A DNA stretch of 64,000 nt from Vibrio splendidus (GCF_001557875.1 NZ_LNRF01000003.1:1-64000), one strand, 5' to 3'. Numbered from the stretch's first letter, positions 48,105 through 59,397 are shown. Translations and numbers: made by a program. Notes: generated by a model not told the origin, from the letters alone.

Positions 48105-48122
48105 TATTTGTATAGTCAAATA
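48105..48122. promoter_or_regulatory. Probable HutC operator at the hutC promoter
   Basis: TATTTGTATAGTCAAATA is a perfect 6-bp inverted repeat (TATTTG...CAAATA), 10 bases before the hutC start codon. A similar palindrome stands before hutI. GntR/HutC proteins bind TTGTATA-type palindromes at hut promoters, so this is likely the autoregulatory site. Confidence 0.7.
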
Positions 48123-48132
48123 AGGTTTCATT

Positions 48133-48846
48133 ATGTCGAAAGCGCCGCTCTACCTTCAGATAAAACAGTTCATAGACGACAAAATCACCAATGGTCACTG
48201 GCCGGTGGGTTATCAAATCACCACCGAACTCGAACTCACAGAGCAGTTCAACGTGAGTAGAATGACGGTCAATAAAGCCATTCGAGATCTTGTGTCTGAA
48301 GGCAAGCTCATCAGGAAGCCAAGACTAGGTACTTTTGTTTGTGAACCAGACGAAAAAGCACAATCTCCGCTACTTGATATCAACAACATCGCGCAAGAGA
48401 TCAAAGACCGAGGCCAAACGTATACTAGCCAAGTTATCAAGCACGATAGCATCAAGGCTGATGAAAGCACGGCTACACGGCTAGGTGTGATGATTAACGC
48501 AGAAGTATTCTATAGTGAAATCATACACTTTGCCGACAATACGCCGATACAATTGGAAGCGCGCTGGGTGAACTCTCAAGCCGCTCCAAAATATCTAGAG
48601 CAAGATTTTTCAACCTCTACCCCCAATGAATACCTTTCAAAAAGCTGCCCGTTAAGTGCTATCGAGCACACGGTTGAAGCCATTATTCCGGACTCTCAAA
48701 TTAGAACATCACTAAAACTTTCTGAATCAGAGCCTTGCCTTCTTTTGAATAGAAGAACATGGAGCAAAGAACGCCTCATCAGCTTTGCATTGCTCTACCA
48801 TCCTGGCTCTAAGTACAAATTAAGCTCCAAGATACTTCTAGATTAA
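48133..48846 (+). CDS. hutC: Histidine utilization repressor, GntR family (237 aa)
   Basis: The N-terminal winged helix KAPLYLQIKQFIDDKITNGHW, then TTELELTEQFNVSRMTVNKAI and LIRKPRLGTFV are typical of HutC, followed by a UTRA ligand-binding domain with LEARWVNSQAAPKYLEQDF. HutC is released from DNA by urocanate. It is the first gene of the hut operon and reads in its direction. Operator-like palindromes stand before hutC and before hutI. Confidence 0.93.
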   Translation: MSKAPLYLQIKQFIDDKITNGHWPVGYQITTELELTEQFNVSRMTVNKAIRDLVSEGKLIRKPRLGTFVCEPDEKAQSPLLDINNIAQEIKDRGQTYTSQVIKHDSIKADESTATRLGVMINAEVFYSEIIHFADNTPIQLEARWVNSQAAPKYLEQDFSTSTPNEYLSKSCPLSAIEHTVEAIIPDSQIRTSLKLSESEPCLLLNRRTWSKERLISFALLYHPGSKYKLSSKILLD

Positions 48847-48916
48847 AGAACATCATCCTGATCGCCGATCACATTTTTGCAACATCAACTTGATTCGGGT
48901 CAGCGTTTAGCCTATT

Positions 48917-48934
48917 TATTTGTATATACATTTA
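48917..48934. promoter_or_regulatory. Second probable HutC operator, upstream of hutI
   Basis: TATTTGTATATACATTTA resembles the hutC-proximal palindrome in its first ten bases (TATTTGTATA) and contains the perfect palindrome TGTATATACA. It lies 26 bases before the hutI start, so the catabolic genes may have their own HutC-controlled promoter. Confidence 0.65.
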
Positions 48935-48959
48935 ATGTTTAGCAAAGATCTAGGTGATT

Positions 48960-50210
48960 ATGAATTTGATCCTCAAAAACGCACGAGTGGTCTCCATGAG
49001 TTCGGGAACCGATGGTTATCAGCCCTCTTCCCCTCAAGATATCGTTATCGAGAACGGTAAGATCGTGTCCATATCTTGTTCAAACCACGAAGTACATGCT
49101 TCTGAGGTAGAACAACCAAGCACTGATAGCTCCGCGGATTACATCACCTATGATTGCAAGAACAAGCTCGTCACCCCAGGGCTGATTGATTGTCACACTC
49201 ACCTCGTATTTGCGGGTAATCGCGCCAACGAATTTGAACAGCGTTTGAATGGTGTCTCTTACACCGACATCGCCAAACAAGGCGGTGGGATTCTAGCGAC
49301 AGTTACGGCAACACGCGCAGCGCAAGAGTCTGAGCTAGTTGAAATGGCATTACCGAGACTCGATGGCCTACTAAGAAGTGGCGTAACCAGCATCGAAGTA
49401 AAATCTGGCTATGGTTTAACACTTGAAGATGAGCTCAAGATGTTACGTGCTGCTAAAGCGTTAGAGAATCATCGCCGAATTAAGATCACCACCACTCTCC
49501 TTGCTGCACATGCTGTACCGCCCGAATACAAAGAACAACCGGACAGCTATATCGATTTGGTTTGCCAAGAGATCATTCCCAAAGCCGCAGAGCAAGGGCT
49601 AGCCGATGCGGTTGACGTGTTCTGCGAATCCATCGGCTTCAACCTAGAACAAACCGAGCGTGTATTTGCGGCCGCCAAAAAGCATGGACTCGCGATTAAA
49701 GGCCACACTGAACAACTTTCGAATATGGGTGGCAGCGCGCTTGCAGCAAAATACGGTGCACTCTCTGTTGATCATGTTGAGTACTTAGATAAAGCCGGAG
49801 TAAAAGCGCTGGCAGAATCAGGAACAGTTGCCACCTTGCTACCCGGTGCTTTCTATTTCTTGAAAGAGACTCAACAGCCGCCTATCGCCCTATTTCGTGA
49901 ACACAATATTCCAATGGCAATAGCGACCGACTTAAACCCCGGCACCTCTCCTTTTGCGGATTTAACGCTGATGATGAACATGAGCTGTACCCTGTTTGGT
50001 ACGACGCCTGAAGAAGCATTGCGTGGTGTAACTTGTAACGCTGCGGCTGCCATTGGCAACTCACAAACCAAAGGCAAAGTCGAAGTTGGTTATGCCGCAG
50101 ATTTAGCTATCTGGAATATCGACCACCCTGCCGACTTGAGCTATCAAGTCGGTGTTCCTCATCTGCATAAACGTATTGTTAGTGGCGAGGTATGTCATGA
50201 CTCAATCTAA
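48960..50210 (+). CDS. hutI: Imidazolonepropionase (416 aa)
   Basis: Third step of histidine degradation: imidazolonepropionate to formiminoglutamate. A zinc amidohydrolase with [44 protein letters not shown] and [13 protein letters not shown]. The start ATG at 48960 has AGG five bases upstream; a GTG six bases earlier is possible. The first codons before DCHTH hold a short insert compared with the usual length. It overlaps hutG by 14 nt. Confidence 0.95.
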   Translation: MNLILKNARVVSMSSGTDGYQPSSPQDIVIENGKIVSISCSNHEVHASEVEQPSTDSSADYITYDCKNKLVTPGLIDCHTHLVFAGNRANEFEQRLNGVSYTDIAKQGGGILATVTATRAAQESELVEMALPRLDGLLRSGVTSIEVKSGYGLTLEDELKMLRAAKALENHRRIKITTTLLAAHAVPPEYKEQPDSYIDLVCQEIIPKAAEQGLADAVDVFCESIGFNLEQTERVFAAAKKHGLAIKGHTEQLSNMGGSALAAKYGALSVDHVEYLDKAGVKALAESGTVATLLPGAFYFLKETQQPPIALFREHNIPMAIATDLNPGTSPFADLTLMMNMSCTLFGTTPEEALRGVTCNAAAAIGNSQTKGKVEVGYAADLAIWNIDHPADLSYQVGVPHLHKRIVSGEVCHDSI

Positions 50211-51222
50211 TTCCAACAGCACTAACACAGTATCCACTACTCACAACTTTGTATGGACGGGACGCAATGATCTTGAAGATAGTGAGCTCGGTACTCGCGT
50301 TCATCACATTACCAAGCAAGTGCAAAGTACTGATTTAAATGACGGACTTAATGACAACACTGTTGCGTTGGTTGGCTTTGCTAGCGATGCCGGTGTTGCA
50401 AGAAATAAAGGACGTGTTGGCGCAAAACAAGCACCTAATTTGATTCGCCAAGCGTTAGCTAATATGGCTTGGCACAATGATGCTCGCATTGCTGATCTTG
50501 GCGATATCGAATGTAACGATGATCAATTAGAAGTGAGCCAGAAGCAGTGCGCTGATGTGATTGCCAATGCGCTATCCACCAGCAAAGTGATTACCCTTGG
50601 CGGTGGTCACGAAGTGGCTTGGGCTTCTTTCCAAGGTCTCGCTGAGCACCTAACTAAAGTTCAATCAGATCAAAAACCTAAAATCGGTATCGTTAACTTT
50701 GATGCTCACTTTGATCTTCGTGAATTTGAAAGCGACATTGCTGATGTTAAACCAAGCTCAGGCACGCCTTTTAACCAGATAAGTGATTACTGTCACTCGC
50801 ATCAGTGGCCGTTTCACTACGCTTGCCTGGGTGTTAGTGCAGCCAGCAATACCCAAGCGCTGTTCAACAAAGCCGACCAACTTGATGTGTGGTATGAACA
50901 AGACCGCAACATGACCCAAGCGAACCAAGTCGCTCAACAGGCCAAGTTACAAAAATTCATCGCTGAGTGTGATTACCTCTATCTCACCATTGACTTAGAC
51001 GTATTCCCAGCGGCGACTGCGCCGGGTGTCAGTGCTCCAGCAGCACGAGGCGTGAGCTATGAAGCGCTCGCACCTTTTTTAGAACAGATTTTTAAACACA
51101 GTGAAAAACTCATTATCGCGGACATTGCGGAATACAACCCAGACTACGACGTCGATGGCCAAACGGCTCGATTGGCGGCTCGTTTATGTTGGGATATAGC
51201 CAGTGCAATGGCCAGCGACTAA
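50197..51222 (+). CDS. hutG: Formimidoylglutamase (341 aa)
   Basis: An arginase-fold hydrolase that converts formiminoglutamate to glutamate and formamide, the last step of the pathway. Metal-binding motifs are [26 protein letters not shown] and [16 protein letters not shown]. The ATG at 50197 has GAGG 6 nt upstream and lies inside the hutI end. A three-copy TACAAC microsatellite (51241-51258) sits in the 66-base spacer to hutU. Confidence 0.94.
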   Translation: MTQSNSNSTNTVSTTHNFVWTGRNDLEDSELGTRVHHITKQVQSTDLNDGLNDNTVALVGFASDAGVARNKGRVGAKQAPNLIRQALANMAWHNDARIADLGDIECNDDQLEVSQKQCADVIANALSTSKVITLGGGHEVAWASFQGLAEHLTKVQSDQKPKIGIVNFDAHFDLREFESDIADVKPSSGTPFNQISDYCHSHQWPFHYACLGVSAASNTQALFNKADQLDVWYEQDRNMTQANQVAQQAKLQKFIAECDYLYLTIDLDVFPAATAPGVSAPAARGVSYEALAPFLEQIFKHSEKLIIADIAEYNPDYDVDGQTARLAARLCWDIASAMASD

Positions 51223-51288
51223 TCCAGCTATACCGATAACTACAACTACAACTACAACGATATAACGTGAAACAGAAGGAATTCCAAA

Positions 51289-52983
51289 ATGACGGAACAC
51301 CACAACAGTGACCCTCGTCTCGACACGACTCGCGAAATTCGCGCACCTCATGGCACCACTTTGCGCGCTAAATCTTGGTTAACAGAAGCACCGCTGCGTA
51401 TGCTGATGAACAACCTAGACCCAGATGTGGCAGAACACCCACATGCACTGGTTGTGTATGGAGGTATTGGTCGCGCTGCACGTGATTGGAAATGTTATGA
51501 CAAGATTGTTGAAGTATTAGAACGTTTAGAAGACGACCAAACATTACTTGTTCAATCAGGTAAACCTGTAGGCGTGTTCCCGACTCATAAAAACGCACCT
51601 CGCGTACTGATCGCTAACTCGAACCTTGTTCCACACTGGGCAAACTGGGAACACTTCAACGAGCTCGATAAAGAAGGCTTGATGATGTACGGCCAAATGA
51701 CCGCAGGCAGTTGGATCTACATCGGCTCACAAGGCATCGTGCAAGGTACTTATGAAACATTTGTCGCGATTGCCAAGAAGCACTTCCAAGGCGAAGCAAA
51801 CGGCAAATGGGTTCTAACTGGCGGTCTTGGTGGCATGGGTGGCGCTCAACCTCTTGCTGCAACGATGGCTGGCTTCTCAATGATCGCCGTAGAATGTGAT
51901 GAATCACGAATCGACTACCGCTTGCGTACTGGCTATGTAGACAAAAAGGCCACCAGCCTAGATGAAGCAATGGCAATGATTAAAGAATCAGATACACCTA
52001 TCTCAGTTGGCTTATTAGGTAACGCCGCAGACGTGTTCCCAGAGTTAGTTGAACGCAATATCACACCTGACGTGGTGACTGACCAAACCTCTGCCCACGA
52101 TCCTCTTAACGGCTACTTGCCGCAAGGTTGGACGATGGAGAAAGCCGCACAAGAGCGCACCATTGATGAAGCAAAAGTGGTGAAAGCCGCAAAACAATCG
52201 ATGGCGATTCAGGTTCAAGCAATGCTAGACCTGCAATACCGCGGCGCAGCGACCGTGGATTACGGTAATAACATTCGCCAAATGGCACTGGAAGAAGGCG
52301 TGGAAAACGCATTTGATTTCCCAGGCTTTGTTCCTGCTTATATTCGTCCATTGTTCTGTGAAGGTATTGGGCCATTCCGTTGGGCAGCCCTCTCTGGCGA
52401 CCCAGAAGACATCTACAAAACAGACCAAAAAGTAAAAGAACTGATTCCAGATAACCCACACCTACACAACTGGTTAGATATGGCGCGTGAACGCATTCAG
52501 TTCCAAGGCCTACCAGCGCGTATTTGTTGGGTTGGCTTGAAAGACCGTGAACGTTTGGGCCAAGCATTCAATGAAATGGTGAAAAATGGCGAACTAAAAG
52601 CACCAGTTGTTATTGGTCGTGACCACCTAGATTCAGGTTCAGTTGCGAGCCCGAACCGCGAAACTGAAGGCATGATGGATGGTTCAGATGCCGTATCAGA
52701 TTGGCCTCTATTGAATGCCCTTCTGAACACAGCTGGCGGCGCAACTTGGGTTTCTTTGCACCACGGTGGTGGCGTTGGCATGGGCTTCTCGCAACACTCA
52801 GGCATGGTAATTTGTTGTGACGGCAGTGAAGATGCATCACAACGCATTGCTCGCGTACTTCACAATGACCCAGCAACCGGCGTAATGCGTCATGCTGATG
52901 CAGGTTACGATATTGCCAAGCAGTGTGCCAAAGAGCAGAAGCTTGATTTACCTATGCTAAACGAAGAACTTCGTCGCCTTTAA
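51289..52983 (+). CDS. hutU: Urocanate hydratase (564 aa)
   Basis: Second step of the pathway: urocanate to imidazolonepropionate, using tightly bound NAD. Signature segments are [19 protein letters not shown] (NAD site), [27 protein letters not shown] and the active-site region [14 protein letters not shown]. Length is normal. AGAAGGAATT precedes the ATG. The TAA stop is shared with an ATG of the next frame (TAATG). Confidence 0.97.
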   Translation: MTEHHNSDPRLDTTREIRAPHGTTLRAKSWLTEAPLRMLMNNLDPDVAEHPHALVVYGGIGRAARDWKCYDKIVEVLERLEDDQTLLVQSGKPVGVFPTHKNAPRVLIANSNLVPHWANWEHFNELDKEGLMMYGQMTAGSWIYIGSQGIVQGTYETFVAIAKKHFQGEANGKWVLTGGLGGMGGAQPLAATMAGFSMIAVECDESRIDYRLRTGYVDKKATSLDEAMAMIKESDTPISVGLLGNAADVFPELVERNITPDVVTDQTSAHDPLNGYLPQGWTMEKAAQERTIDEAKVVKAAKQSMAIQVQAMLDLQYRGAATVDYGNNIRQMALEEGVENAFDFPGFVPAYIRPLFCEGIGPFRWAALSGDPEDIYKTDQKVKELIPDNPHLHNWLDMARERIQFQGLPARICWVGLKDRERLGQAFNEMVKNGELKAPVVIGRDHLDSGSVASPNRETEGMMDGSDAVSDWPLLNALLNTAGGATWVSLHHGGGVGMGFSQHSGMVICCDGSEDASQRIARVLHNDPATGVMRHADAGYDIAKQCAKEQKLDLPMLNEELRRL

Positions 52984-52997
52984 TGTCTGGAGAAAAC

Positions 52998-54530
52998 ATG
53001 TTGAATTTATTACTTAAGCCAGGACTACTAGGCCTATCTGAACTGCGTAAAATCAGCCGTAGCCCTGTGAACCTTTCACTGGATCCAGCAGCAATCCCCG
53101 ATATCGAAGCGAGCATGCAGGTTGTCGAGCAAGTGATTGCTGAAGACCGCACTGTGTATGGCATCAACACGGGTTTTGGCTTACTAGCAAATACCAAAAT
53201 CGCCCCTGAAGACCTCGAAGTTCTACAGAAAAGCATCGTACTTTCTCACGCAGCGGGCATTGGCAAATTTATGTCTGATGAAACCGTGCGTTTGATGATG
53301 GTATTGAAGATTAACAGCTTGTCTCGCGGTTACTCGGGTATCCGCCTCAAGGTGATTAATGCTCTTATCGACCTTGTGAACGCACAGGTTTATCCGTGTG
53401 TTCCACAAAAAGGATCAGTAGGTGCCTCTGGAGATCTTGCTCCCCTCGCCCACATGAGTACCGTTCTGCTAGGTGAAGGCCAAGCAAGACACAACGGTAA
53501 AATCATCACAGGCTTAGAAGCAATGCAGATCGCAGGTCTTGAACCAATCACACTTGCGCCGAAAGAAGGCTTAGCGCTGCTAAACGGCACACAAGCATCG
53601 ACTGCATTCGCGTTAGAAGGTCTATTCGCAGCGGAAGACTTGTTTGCATCTGCAACAGTGTGTGGTGCGATGTCTGTTGAAGCAGCACTCGGTAGTCGCC
53701 GCCCATTTGACCCTCGTATTCACCGCGTTCGTGGTCATCGTGGCCAAATGGATGCAGCGCTTGCTTACCGCCATATGCTTGATCAAAAGAGTGAGATTGG
53801 TGAATCACACACTTGTTGTGAAAAGGTTCAAGATCCTTACTCACTGCGTTGTCAGCCTCAAGTGATGGGTGCCTGCTTACAGCAGATTCGTAATTCAGCT
53901 GACATTTTAAATGTTGAAGCGAACTCGGTATCGGACAACCCGCTGGTTTTCGCTGATGATGGCGACATTATTTCAGGGGGTAACTTCCACGCAGAACCCG
54001 TCGCAATGGCAGCCGATAACCTTGCGTTGGCCATTGCCGAGATAGGTAGCCTGTCAGAACGAAGAATGGCATTGCTGATTGATAGCGCGCTAAGCAAGTT
54101 ACCACCTTTCTTGGTCGATAACGGCGGCGTGAACTCAGGCTTTATGATTGCTCAGGTTACCTCTGCAGCATTGGCGAGTGAGAACAAAACCTTAGCGCAT
54201 CCTGCGTCAATAGACAGCCTACCTACTTCTGCAAACCAAGAAGACCACGTATCAATGGCAACCTTCGCAGCACGTAGGCTTAGATACATGGCTGAAAATA
54301 CCCGCGGAATATTGGCAGTAGAATACTTAGCAGCAGCACAAGGACTCGATTTCCGAGCACCAAACCTATCGTCCCCTCGTGTCGAAGAAGCGAAACAGAT
54401 TCTGCGTGAAAAAGTCAGCTTCTACGATAAAGACCGATATTTTGCTCCGGATATTGAACAAGCTAACCTATTACTCAAGTTATCAGTGCATAACCACCTA
54501 ATGCCTGAAGGTACTCTGTGTAGCTTTTAA
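52998..54530 (+). CDS. hutH: Histidine ammonia-lyase (510 aa)
   Basis: First step of the pathway: histidine to urocanate and ammonia. The Ala-Ser-Gly triad that forms the MIO group is in [31 protein letters not shown] and [12 protein letters not shown] are also present. The ATG at 52998 has GGAG 6 nt upstream. An ATG at 52983 overlapping the hutU stop would add five residues but has no ribosome site of its own. It is the last gene of the hut operon, with a terminator hairpin behind it. Confidence 0.97.
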   Translation: MLNLLLKPGLLGLSELRKISRSPVNLSLDPAAIPDIEASMQVVEQVIAEDRTVYGINTGFGLLANTKIAPEDLEVLQKSIVLSHAAGIGKFMSDETVRLMMVLKINSLSRGYSGIRLKVINALIDLVNAQVYPCVPQKGSVGASGDLAPLAHMSTVLLGEGQARHNGKIITGLEAMQIAGLEPITLAPKEGLALLNGTQASTAFALEGLFAAEDLFASATVCGAMSVEAALGSRRPFDPRIHRVRGHRGQMDAALAYRHMLDQKSEIGESHTCCEKVQDPYSLRCQPQVMGACLQQIRNSADILNVEANSVSDNPLVFADDGDIISGGNFHAEPVAMAADNLALAIAEIGSLSERRMALLIDSALSKLPPFLVDNGGVNSGFMIAQVTSAALASENKTLAHPASIDSLPTSANQEDHVSMATFAARRLRYMAENTRGILAVEYLAAAQGLDFRAPNLSSPRVEEAKQILREKVSFYDKDRYFAPDIEQANLLLKLSVHNHLMPEGTLCSF

Positions 54531-54571
54531 GACAGAAACAATCTGAACAACACTCATTAGAGTGTTATATA

Positions 54572-54598
54572 AACAAGGGCTATTGATTAGCCCTTGTT
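54572..54598 (+). terminator. Terminator of the hut operon
   Basis: AACAAGGGCTA and TAGCCCTTGTT form an 11-bp stem around TTGAT, 41 bases past hutH. The T run is weak, but the stem is stable. Confidence 0.75.
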
Positions 54599-54735
54599 GC
54601 ATTGAGCTAATCACCATATCCTCCTTAAAATCCCAACATACCATCCAACGTATTTATCTAATCGATTGATATATAAGTAAAGTTAACTGGATAGACCATT
54701 AGAGCGAAGTTAGTTAGCTATAATCCACCCCAGAT

Positions 54736-55482
54736 TTGATGACTAATAGCGATACTATGTTTCTGACACCTTACTTTTCTACTGAAGACAATCAATTTCA
54801 ATTCACTCGTGAACAGGCTAGCCACTTTGCTAAAAAAGTAGCCGCTGACTTCAACCCAATTCACGATGAAGACAACAAGCGCTTCTGCGTGCCTGGCGAC
54901 CTTTTGTTTGCAGTTCTTCTGCAGAAAGAAGGCATCAGCCAAAAAATGCGTTTTGATTTTTCAGGTATGGTGGGTAACGGTATTGCGCTAAGCGTTGACA
55001 ACAAATGTGAGAAAGAAAGCTCACTGGTTGACGAGAAAGGCAAAGAGTACCTACACATGTCTTGTGAAGGTGAAAAGAGCCACGACCAAGCGTTCATCGA
55101 GCACGTAGTAACAAACTACGTTAAGTTCTCTGGCATGAACTTCCCTCACATCATGGTTCCTCTTATGGAAGAACAACAGATGATGATCAACTGCCAACGT
55201 CCTCTTGTGATTTACGAGAGCATGGAAGTTGAATTTACTCGCCTAGACCTGTCTCACCCAGAAGTTGAGTTCTCTGGCGCGACTTTTGATGTTGAAGGCA
55301 AGCGTGGCATCGTGACTCTGAACTTCGACTTCAAAGAAGACGGCGAAGTAGTCGGTAAAGGCGTGAAGCGCATGGTTGCAAGTGGCCTTAAGCCATACGA
55401 CCAAGCTTCTGTAGACGACCTAGTAAACCGCTTCAACGAACGCAAAGAGATGTTTCTAGCTCAGTTCGCAGCTGCCGCTTAA
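54736..55482 (+). CDS. DUF3581 family protein, MaoC/hot-dog-like (248 aa)
   Basis: Matches the vibrio/gammaproteobacterial DUF3581 proteins by recall. The AADFNPIHDED segment (about residues 36-46) is like the catalytic D-x-NPIH motif of MaoC-type hydratases, so a hot-dog fold dehydratase ancestry is likely. Cytoplasmic, no signal. The start is MMTNSD; the second Met is two bases from the same region. No neighbour shares its direction closely. Its enzymatic role is unknown. Confidence 0.8.
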   Translation: MMTNSDTMFLTPYFSTEDNQFQFTREQASHFAKKVAADFNPIHDEDNKRFCVPGDLLFAVLLQKEGISQKMRFDFSGMVGNGIALSVDNKCEKESSLVDEKGKEYLHMSCEGEKSHDQAFIEHVVTNYVKFSGMNFPHIMVPLMEEQQMMINCQRPLVIYESMEVEFTRLDLSHPEVEFSGATFDVEGKRGIVTLNFDFKEDGEVVGKGVKRMVASGLKPYDQASVDDLVNRFNERKEMFLAQFAAAA

Positions 55483-55535
55483 TCAGCATCCTTATTTACA
55501 CCACGTGATGTAAATAACTCTAGAACAAGATCAAT

Positions 55536-55568
55536 AAAGCCCAGCTTGATAATCTCAAGCTGGGCTTT
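55536..55568 (+). terminator. Rho-independent terminator of the DUF3581 gene
   Basis: AAAGCCCAGCTTGA and TCAAGCTGGGCTTT form a 14-bp perfect stem with loop TAATC, followed by a T/A run (TTTTATTT). The stem also ends the opposite-strand methyltransferase unit only weakly. Confidence 0.95.
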
Positions 55569-55610
55569 TTTATTTCGAAGTCTAATTCCACTAAGCCACT
55601 CAAATCGGCA

Positions 55611-56072
55611 CTAAATCCAGCGTCTAACCTTTTGTTTGTAATCAACATATTCCGCGCCGAACAATCGTTCTAGTGCTCGCTCTTCGGGTTTGATTTGGAA
55701 CTGAGTCATGTACATTACAAATACAAAACTGAGTAAAACACTGAACAGGTTTTGGAAGAAGTAACCAAAGCAAAACAGTAGGATGAATAGTCCTAGATAC
55801 ATTGGGTTTCGCGTGTAGCCAAAGATCCCACTGTCCACAACTGCCGAGGCGGTTTCGACTTTGATCGGATTAACGGTGGTTTTCTGTTTTCGAAATTCCA
55901 ATATGCCTGATATTCCAATCACACCACTCAGTGCGACCCCGATACCTAACACAACCATTCCATAAGGTAATGCCATTGTACCTTGGCTCAACTGCTGAGC
56001 GCAGAAGTACGAGGCTATGAATACAATAATGAACAGTGCAACGGGTGGTACTTTTAACTCTAGAAATCTCAT
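55611..56072 (-). CDS. Isoprenylcysteine-methyltransferase-like membrane protein (153 aa)
   Basis: Four hydrophobic segments and the C-terminal pattern SGIFGYTRNPMYLGLFILL and EERALERLFGAEYVDYKQKVRRWI match the ICMT/PEMT family of small membrane methyltransferases. These methylate lipids or C-terminal cysteines; here the substrate is unknown. The ATG at 56072 has AAGGA 6 nt upstream. A longer frame to 56192 overlaps ydiJ and lacks a ribosome site. It is downstream of ydiJ, separated by a terminator. Confidence 0.82.
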   Translation of the reverse strand: MRFLELKVPPVALFIIVFIASYFCAQQLSQGTMALPYGMVVLGIGVALSGVIGISGILEFRKQKTTVNPIKVETASAVVDSGIFGYTRNPMYLGLFILLFCFGYFFQNLFSVLLSFVFVMYMTQFQIKPEERALERLFGAEYVDYKQKVRRWI

Positions 56073-56112
56073 AGCTTTCCTTATTAACAATTCCATTGTT
56101 AGTTTAGAAAAA

Positions 56113-56132
56113 AGCCCAGCAATTGCTGGGCT
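56113..56132 (-). terminator. Terminator of ydiJ
   Basis: AGCCCAGCAATTGCTGGGCT is a perfect 20-base palindrome. On the minus strand it is followed by six T, 8 bases beyond the ydiJ stop. Strong intrinsic terminator. Confidence 0.93.
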
Positions 56133-56139
56133 AAATGTA

Positions 56140-59100
56140 TTAAAGAATTTTTGCGAGCGCCTGTAATGGGTGGGCAAGCTTCTCACCCTCAAAGCGCTTC
56201 ACTTGGCTTCGGCATGAATACCCCGTCACTAAGCAACGCTCTTTCGGTAAGTCTTGCATCCTTGGCTTCCAACTTAGACCGTATATGTCTTTCGACATTT
56301 GCAGCTTATCAACTTCGTGGCCGAACGTACCCGCCATACCACAACAGCCGACAGGAACGCTGGTTAACGCAGCACCAAAGTGTTTGAAGATAGTGCCCCA
56401 CTCTTTTTCGGCGTTCGGCATTTTGGTCTTTTCAGTACAGTGAGCAAACAAGTACCACATCTCTTCACTTGCTGAGCGTACTTCGAACTCACCTAACGAT
56501 GGCATTAACCATTCATGCACGGTAAGCACATCAAAGTCGCCGCGTTTGTCACCTAAGATCTCGACGTATTCATCGCGGTAACAAAGCACGAGAGCAGGAT
56601 CAACACCGACCAAAGGAATACCGATATCCGCCACCATCGACAAGAAATCCGAAGTCGATTTCGCCTCACGTGCAAATCGATTTAAGAAGCCCTTGATGTG
56701 TAGCGCTTTACCATTCGGTTTGAATGGCAGTAGTATCGGTGTTTTGCCAAGCTTTTGAGCCAGAGTGACGAAGTCTTCAATCACCTCTGCATCATAGAAG
56801 CTGGTAAACGGGTCTTGAACGATCAATACATGCTGTTTCTTCTGTTCCGAAGAAAGCCCTTCTAGGTACTGAATATCGAATAGTTGCAGCTCTTTGCTCG
56901 CCAGACGATTTTTCAGAGTAGGCACCGACATCAGTGGTGCATCAACATAACCAATCGTTTTAGCCGTTGCGGTTTGTATCCACTTTTGACCCAATGCTGC
57001 GTTCACCACTTTCGGCGCTTTCGCCATCAGTGGCAGCATGGTCTCGATATTAGCCACCAAGTAATCTTTCGCAGGACGTTGGTAGCGTGAGTAATAGATA
57101 TTTAAGAATCGCGAACGGAAACTCGGCACATCAACTTTGATCGGACACTGGCTCGCACATGCTTTACATGCAAGACAACCGTTCATCGCTTCATGGACTT
57201 CATGCGAGAAATCGTACTCATGGCGTTTGTTCATCGTGTTGCGAACACGCTCAACCATGGTTTTAACGGGTGTGTTGTCTTTCAACGCTTCTTGTTCAAG
57301 GTCGAGAATATCTACACCTTGCTCAGTCAGTTGACGCAACCATTCTCGAACCAAGCCTGCGCGGCCTTTCGGTGAATGACGTCGGTCAGCCGTAACTTTC
57401 ATTGAAGGACACATTGGCGAGCTCGTATCGTAGTTGAAACACAAGCCGTTACCGTTACATTCCATCGCTTGCTTGAAGCTGTCACGAACTTGTACGTCGA
57501 TCTGACGGTCGTAGAAACCACGCTTAGTATCAGTGACCTTCACCAATTCAGCGTCACTTTCTAAGGGCGTACAGATTTTGCCCGGGTTCATCTTGTTATG
57601 CGGGTCAAATGCTGCTTTCACGCGTCTTAATTCGGTAAACAGCTCTTCACCAAAGAAGTCTGGTCCATACTCAGAACGGAAGCCTTTACCGTGTTCACCC
57701 CACATTAAGCCACCGTATTTCGCCACCAGCTTAACCACTTCATCAGAGACTTCGTGCATCAAGGCTTCTTGCACCGGATCACACAGATCTAATGCTGGAC
57801 GAACGTGCAAAACGCCAGCATCAACGTGACCAAACATGCCGTAGTTCAACTCTTTTGAATCAAGCAGGACTCTAAACTCAGCGATGAAGTCAGCCAAGTT
57901 TTCAGGTGGGACACAGGTATCTTCAGCAAATGCGACAGGCTTAGCACGACCTTTCGCTGCACCTAATAGACCCACTGCTTTCTTACGCATGTTGTAGATT
58001 CGGCCAATGCTCGCCAAGTCGCTACACACTTGGAAGCCAATCACACCGGCTTCTTCGCTTTCAACCATGGTTTCAAGGCGTGCAGTCAGCGCTTGAACTT
58101 GTTGTTCAACTTCCGCTTCATCTTGGCCTGCAAACTCAACCATGTTGATGCCAAGCATCTCTTTGTTCGGAACGTCCATCAGCAGGTCGCTCACGGTGTG
58201 CCAAACAATGTCTTGCTTCGCTAAGTTCAATACTCTTGAATCGACCGTTTCAACAGAGAGTGCTTTCGCTTCAACCATAAACGGCGCATTACGCAGCGCA
58301 GAATCAAACGTGTTGTATTTCACGTTAACCAGCGTTCGCGCTTTAGGAATCGGGGTTAGATTGAGCTTTGCTTCAGTGATGAAGGCCAAAGAGCCCTCTG
58401 CGCCACACAGAACGCGAGTCAGGTCAAAACTGTCGTCTTGTTCGCTTATCGCGTTCTTTAGGTCATAACCTGTTAAGAAGCGGTTCAACGGTGGGAATTT
58501 ATCTAAGATTTGAGCGCGCTTGTCTCGACAAACCGCCTCAGTCACCGCAAGTGCATGGTGAGCGAATTCACCCTCAACAGGTAAGCCGTGTGATAAATCA
58601 GATTCTAGACACGAACCATCTGCGAACACCGCTTGCAGCGACAACACATGGTCCGACGTTTTGCCGTACTTCAATGACCCTTGACCCGAAGCATCGGTAT
58701 TGATCATGCCACCCAAGGTTGCTCGGTTACTAGTAGAAAGGTCTGGAGAGAAAAAGTAACCATACGGGCGAACAGCGTCGTTCAATTGATCTTTAACGAC
58801 ACCAGACTGAACTCTTACCCAGCCTTCTTTCTCGTTAATCTCAAGAACCTTATTCATGTATCGCGACAGGTCAACCACGACACCTTTTGTTAAAGATTGT
58901 CCGTTGGTTCCAGTACCACCGCCACGAGGGGAAAAAGTCACTCGTTCGTAAGCGGATTTAGAAACCACTTTACCGATAAGCACAACGTCTTGCGTTGTTT
59001 TAGGAAGGATGACCGCCTGCGGCAATTGCTGATAGACACTGTTATCAGTCGCCACAGCCAAACGGCTAGAATATTGAGATTCAATGTCGCCAGTAAAGCC

Positions 59101-59175
59101 CGCTGTTTTTAGTTCATCTAAAAAGCGTACGACAACTGGATCGACATCAGCATTGAGTTGAAGTCTTGGTAACAT
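56140..59175 (-). CDS. ydiJ: FAD/Fe-S D-2-hydroxyglutarate dehydrogenase-type protein (1,011 aa)
   Basis: It aligns along its whole length with E. coli YdiJ (1,018 aa), reported as a D-2-hydroxyglutarate dehydrogenase. N-terminal FAD-binding domain: SPRGGGTGTNGQSL and TSNRATLGGMINTDASGQGS. Middle: FGHVDAGVLHVRPALD, WGEHGKGFRSEY. C-terminal Fe-S region: CLACKACASQCPIKVD and a CCG domain VGCCGMAGTFGHE. It links hydroxy acid oxidation to the electron chain. The ATG at 59175 follows a weak AGGAAGC ribosome site. Confidence 0.92.
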   Translation of the reverse strand: MLPRLQLNADVDPVVVRFLDELKTAGFTGDIESQYSSRLAVATDNSVYQQLPQAVILPKTTQDVVLIGKVVSKSAYERVTFSPRGGGTGTNGQSLTKGVVVDLSRYMNKVLEINEKEGWVRVQSGVVKDQLNDAVRPYGYFFSPDLSTSNRATLGGMINTDASGQGSLKYGKTSDHVLSLQAVFADGSCLESDLSHGLPVEGEFAHHALAVTEAVCRDKRAQILDKFPPLNRFLTGYDLKNAISEQDDSFDLTRVLCGAEGSLAFITEAKLNLTPIPKARTLVNVKYNTFDSALRNAPFMVEAKALSVETVDSRVLNLAKQDIVWHTVSDLLMDVPNKEMLGINMVEFAGQDEAEVEQQVQALTARLETMVESEEAGVIGFQVCSDLASIGRIYNMRKKAVGLLGAAKGRAKPVAFAEDTCVPPENLADFIAEFRVLLDSKELNYGMFGHVDAGVLHVRPALDLCDPVQEALMHEVSDEVVKLVAKYGGLMWGEHGKGFRSEYGPDFFGEELFTELRRVKAAFDPHNKMNPGKICTPLESDAELVKVTDTKRGFYDRQIDVQVRDSFKQAMECNGNGLCFNYDTSSPMCPSMKVTADRRHSPKGRAGLVREWLRQLTEQGVDILDLEQEALKDNTPVKTMVERVRNTMNKRHEYDFSHEVHEAMNGCLACKACASQCPIKVDVPSFRSRFLNIYYSRYQRPAKDYLVANIETMLPLMAKAPKVVNAALGQKWIQTATAKTIGYVDAPLMSVPTLKNRLASKELQLFDIQYLEGLSSEQKKQHVLIVQDPFTSFYDAEVIEDFVTLAQKLGKTPILLPFKPNGKALHIKGFLNRFAREAKSTSDFLSMVADIGIPLVGVDPALVLCYRDEYVEILGDKRGDFDVLTVHEWLMPSLGEFEVRSASEEMWYLFAHCTEKTKMPNAEKEWGTIFKHFGAALTSVPVGCCGMAGTFGHEVDKLQMSKDIYGLSWKPRMQDLPKERCLVTGYSCRSQVKRFEGEKLAHPLQALAKIL

Positions 59176-59397
59176 TTGCTTCCTGCCCCTACTTCGCTGA
59201 TCCTATCAGCATTGGGTTATCTGAGATTTTTAATAATTTTCTTTGAATTTCGTCACTTTACTACTATTAAGATCATATAAAAAGGTGATCAAATCAGAAT
59301 CTCAGTGCAAGAATGGAGAAATAGTCACTTTCGTCTTAATTCAGTAGCAATATACTGAATAACATTTTGTTTAAGACATCTCCACGAGCACATCACA

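Noticed and set aside
52106..52567. 153-codon antisense frame inside hutU
   Set aside because: hutU is intact and strongly conserved. The antisense frame reads as Leu/Arg/Cys-rich text with no ribosome site.
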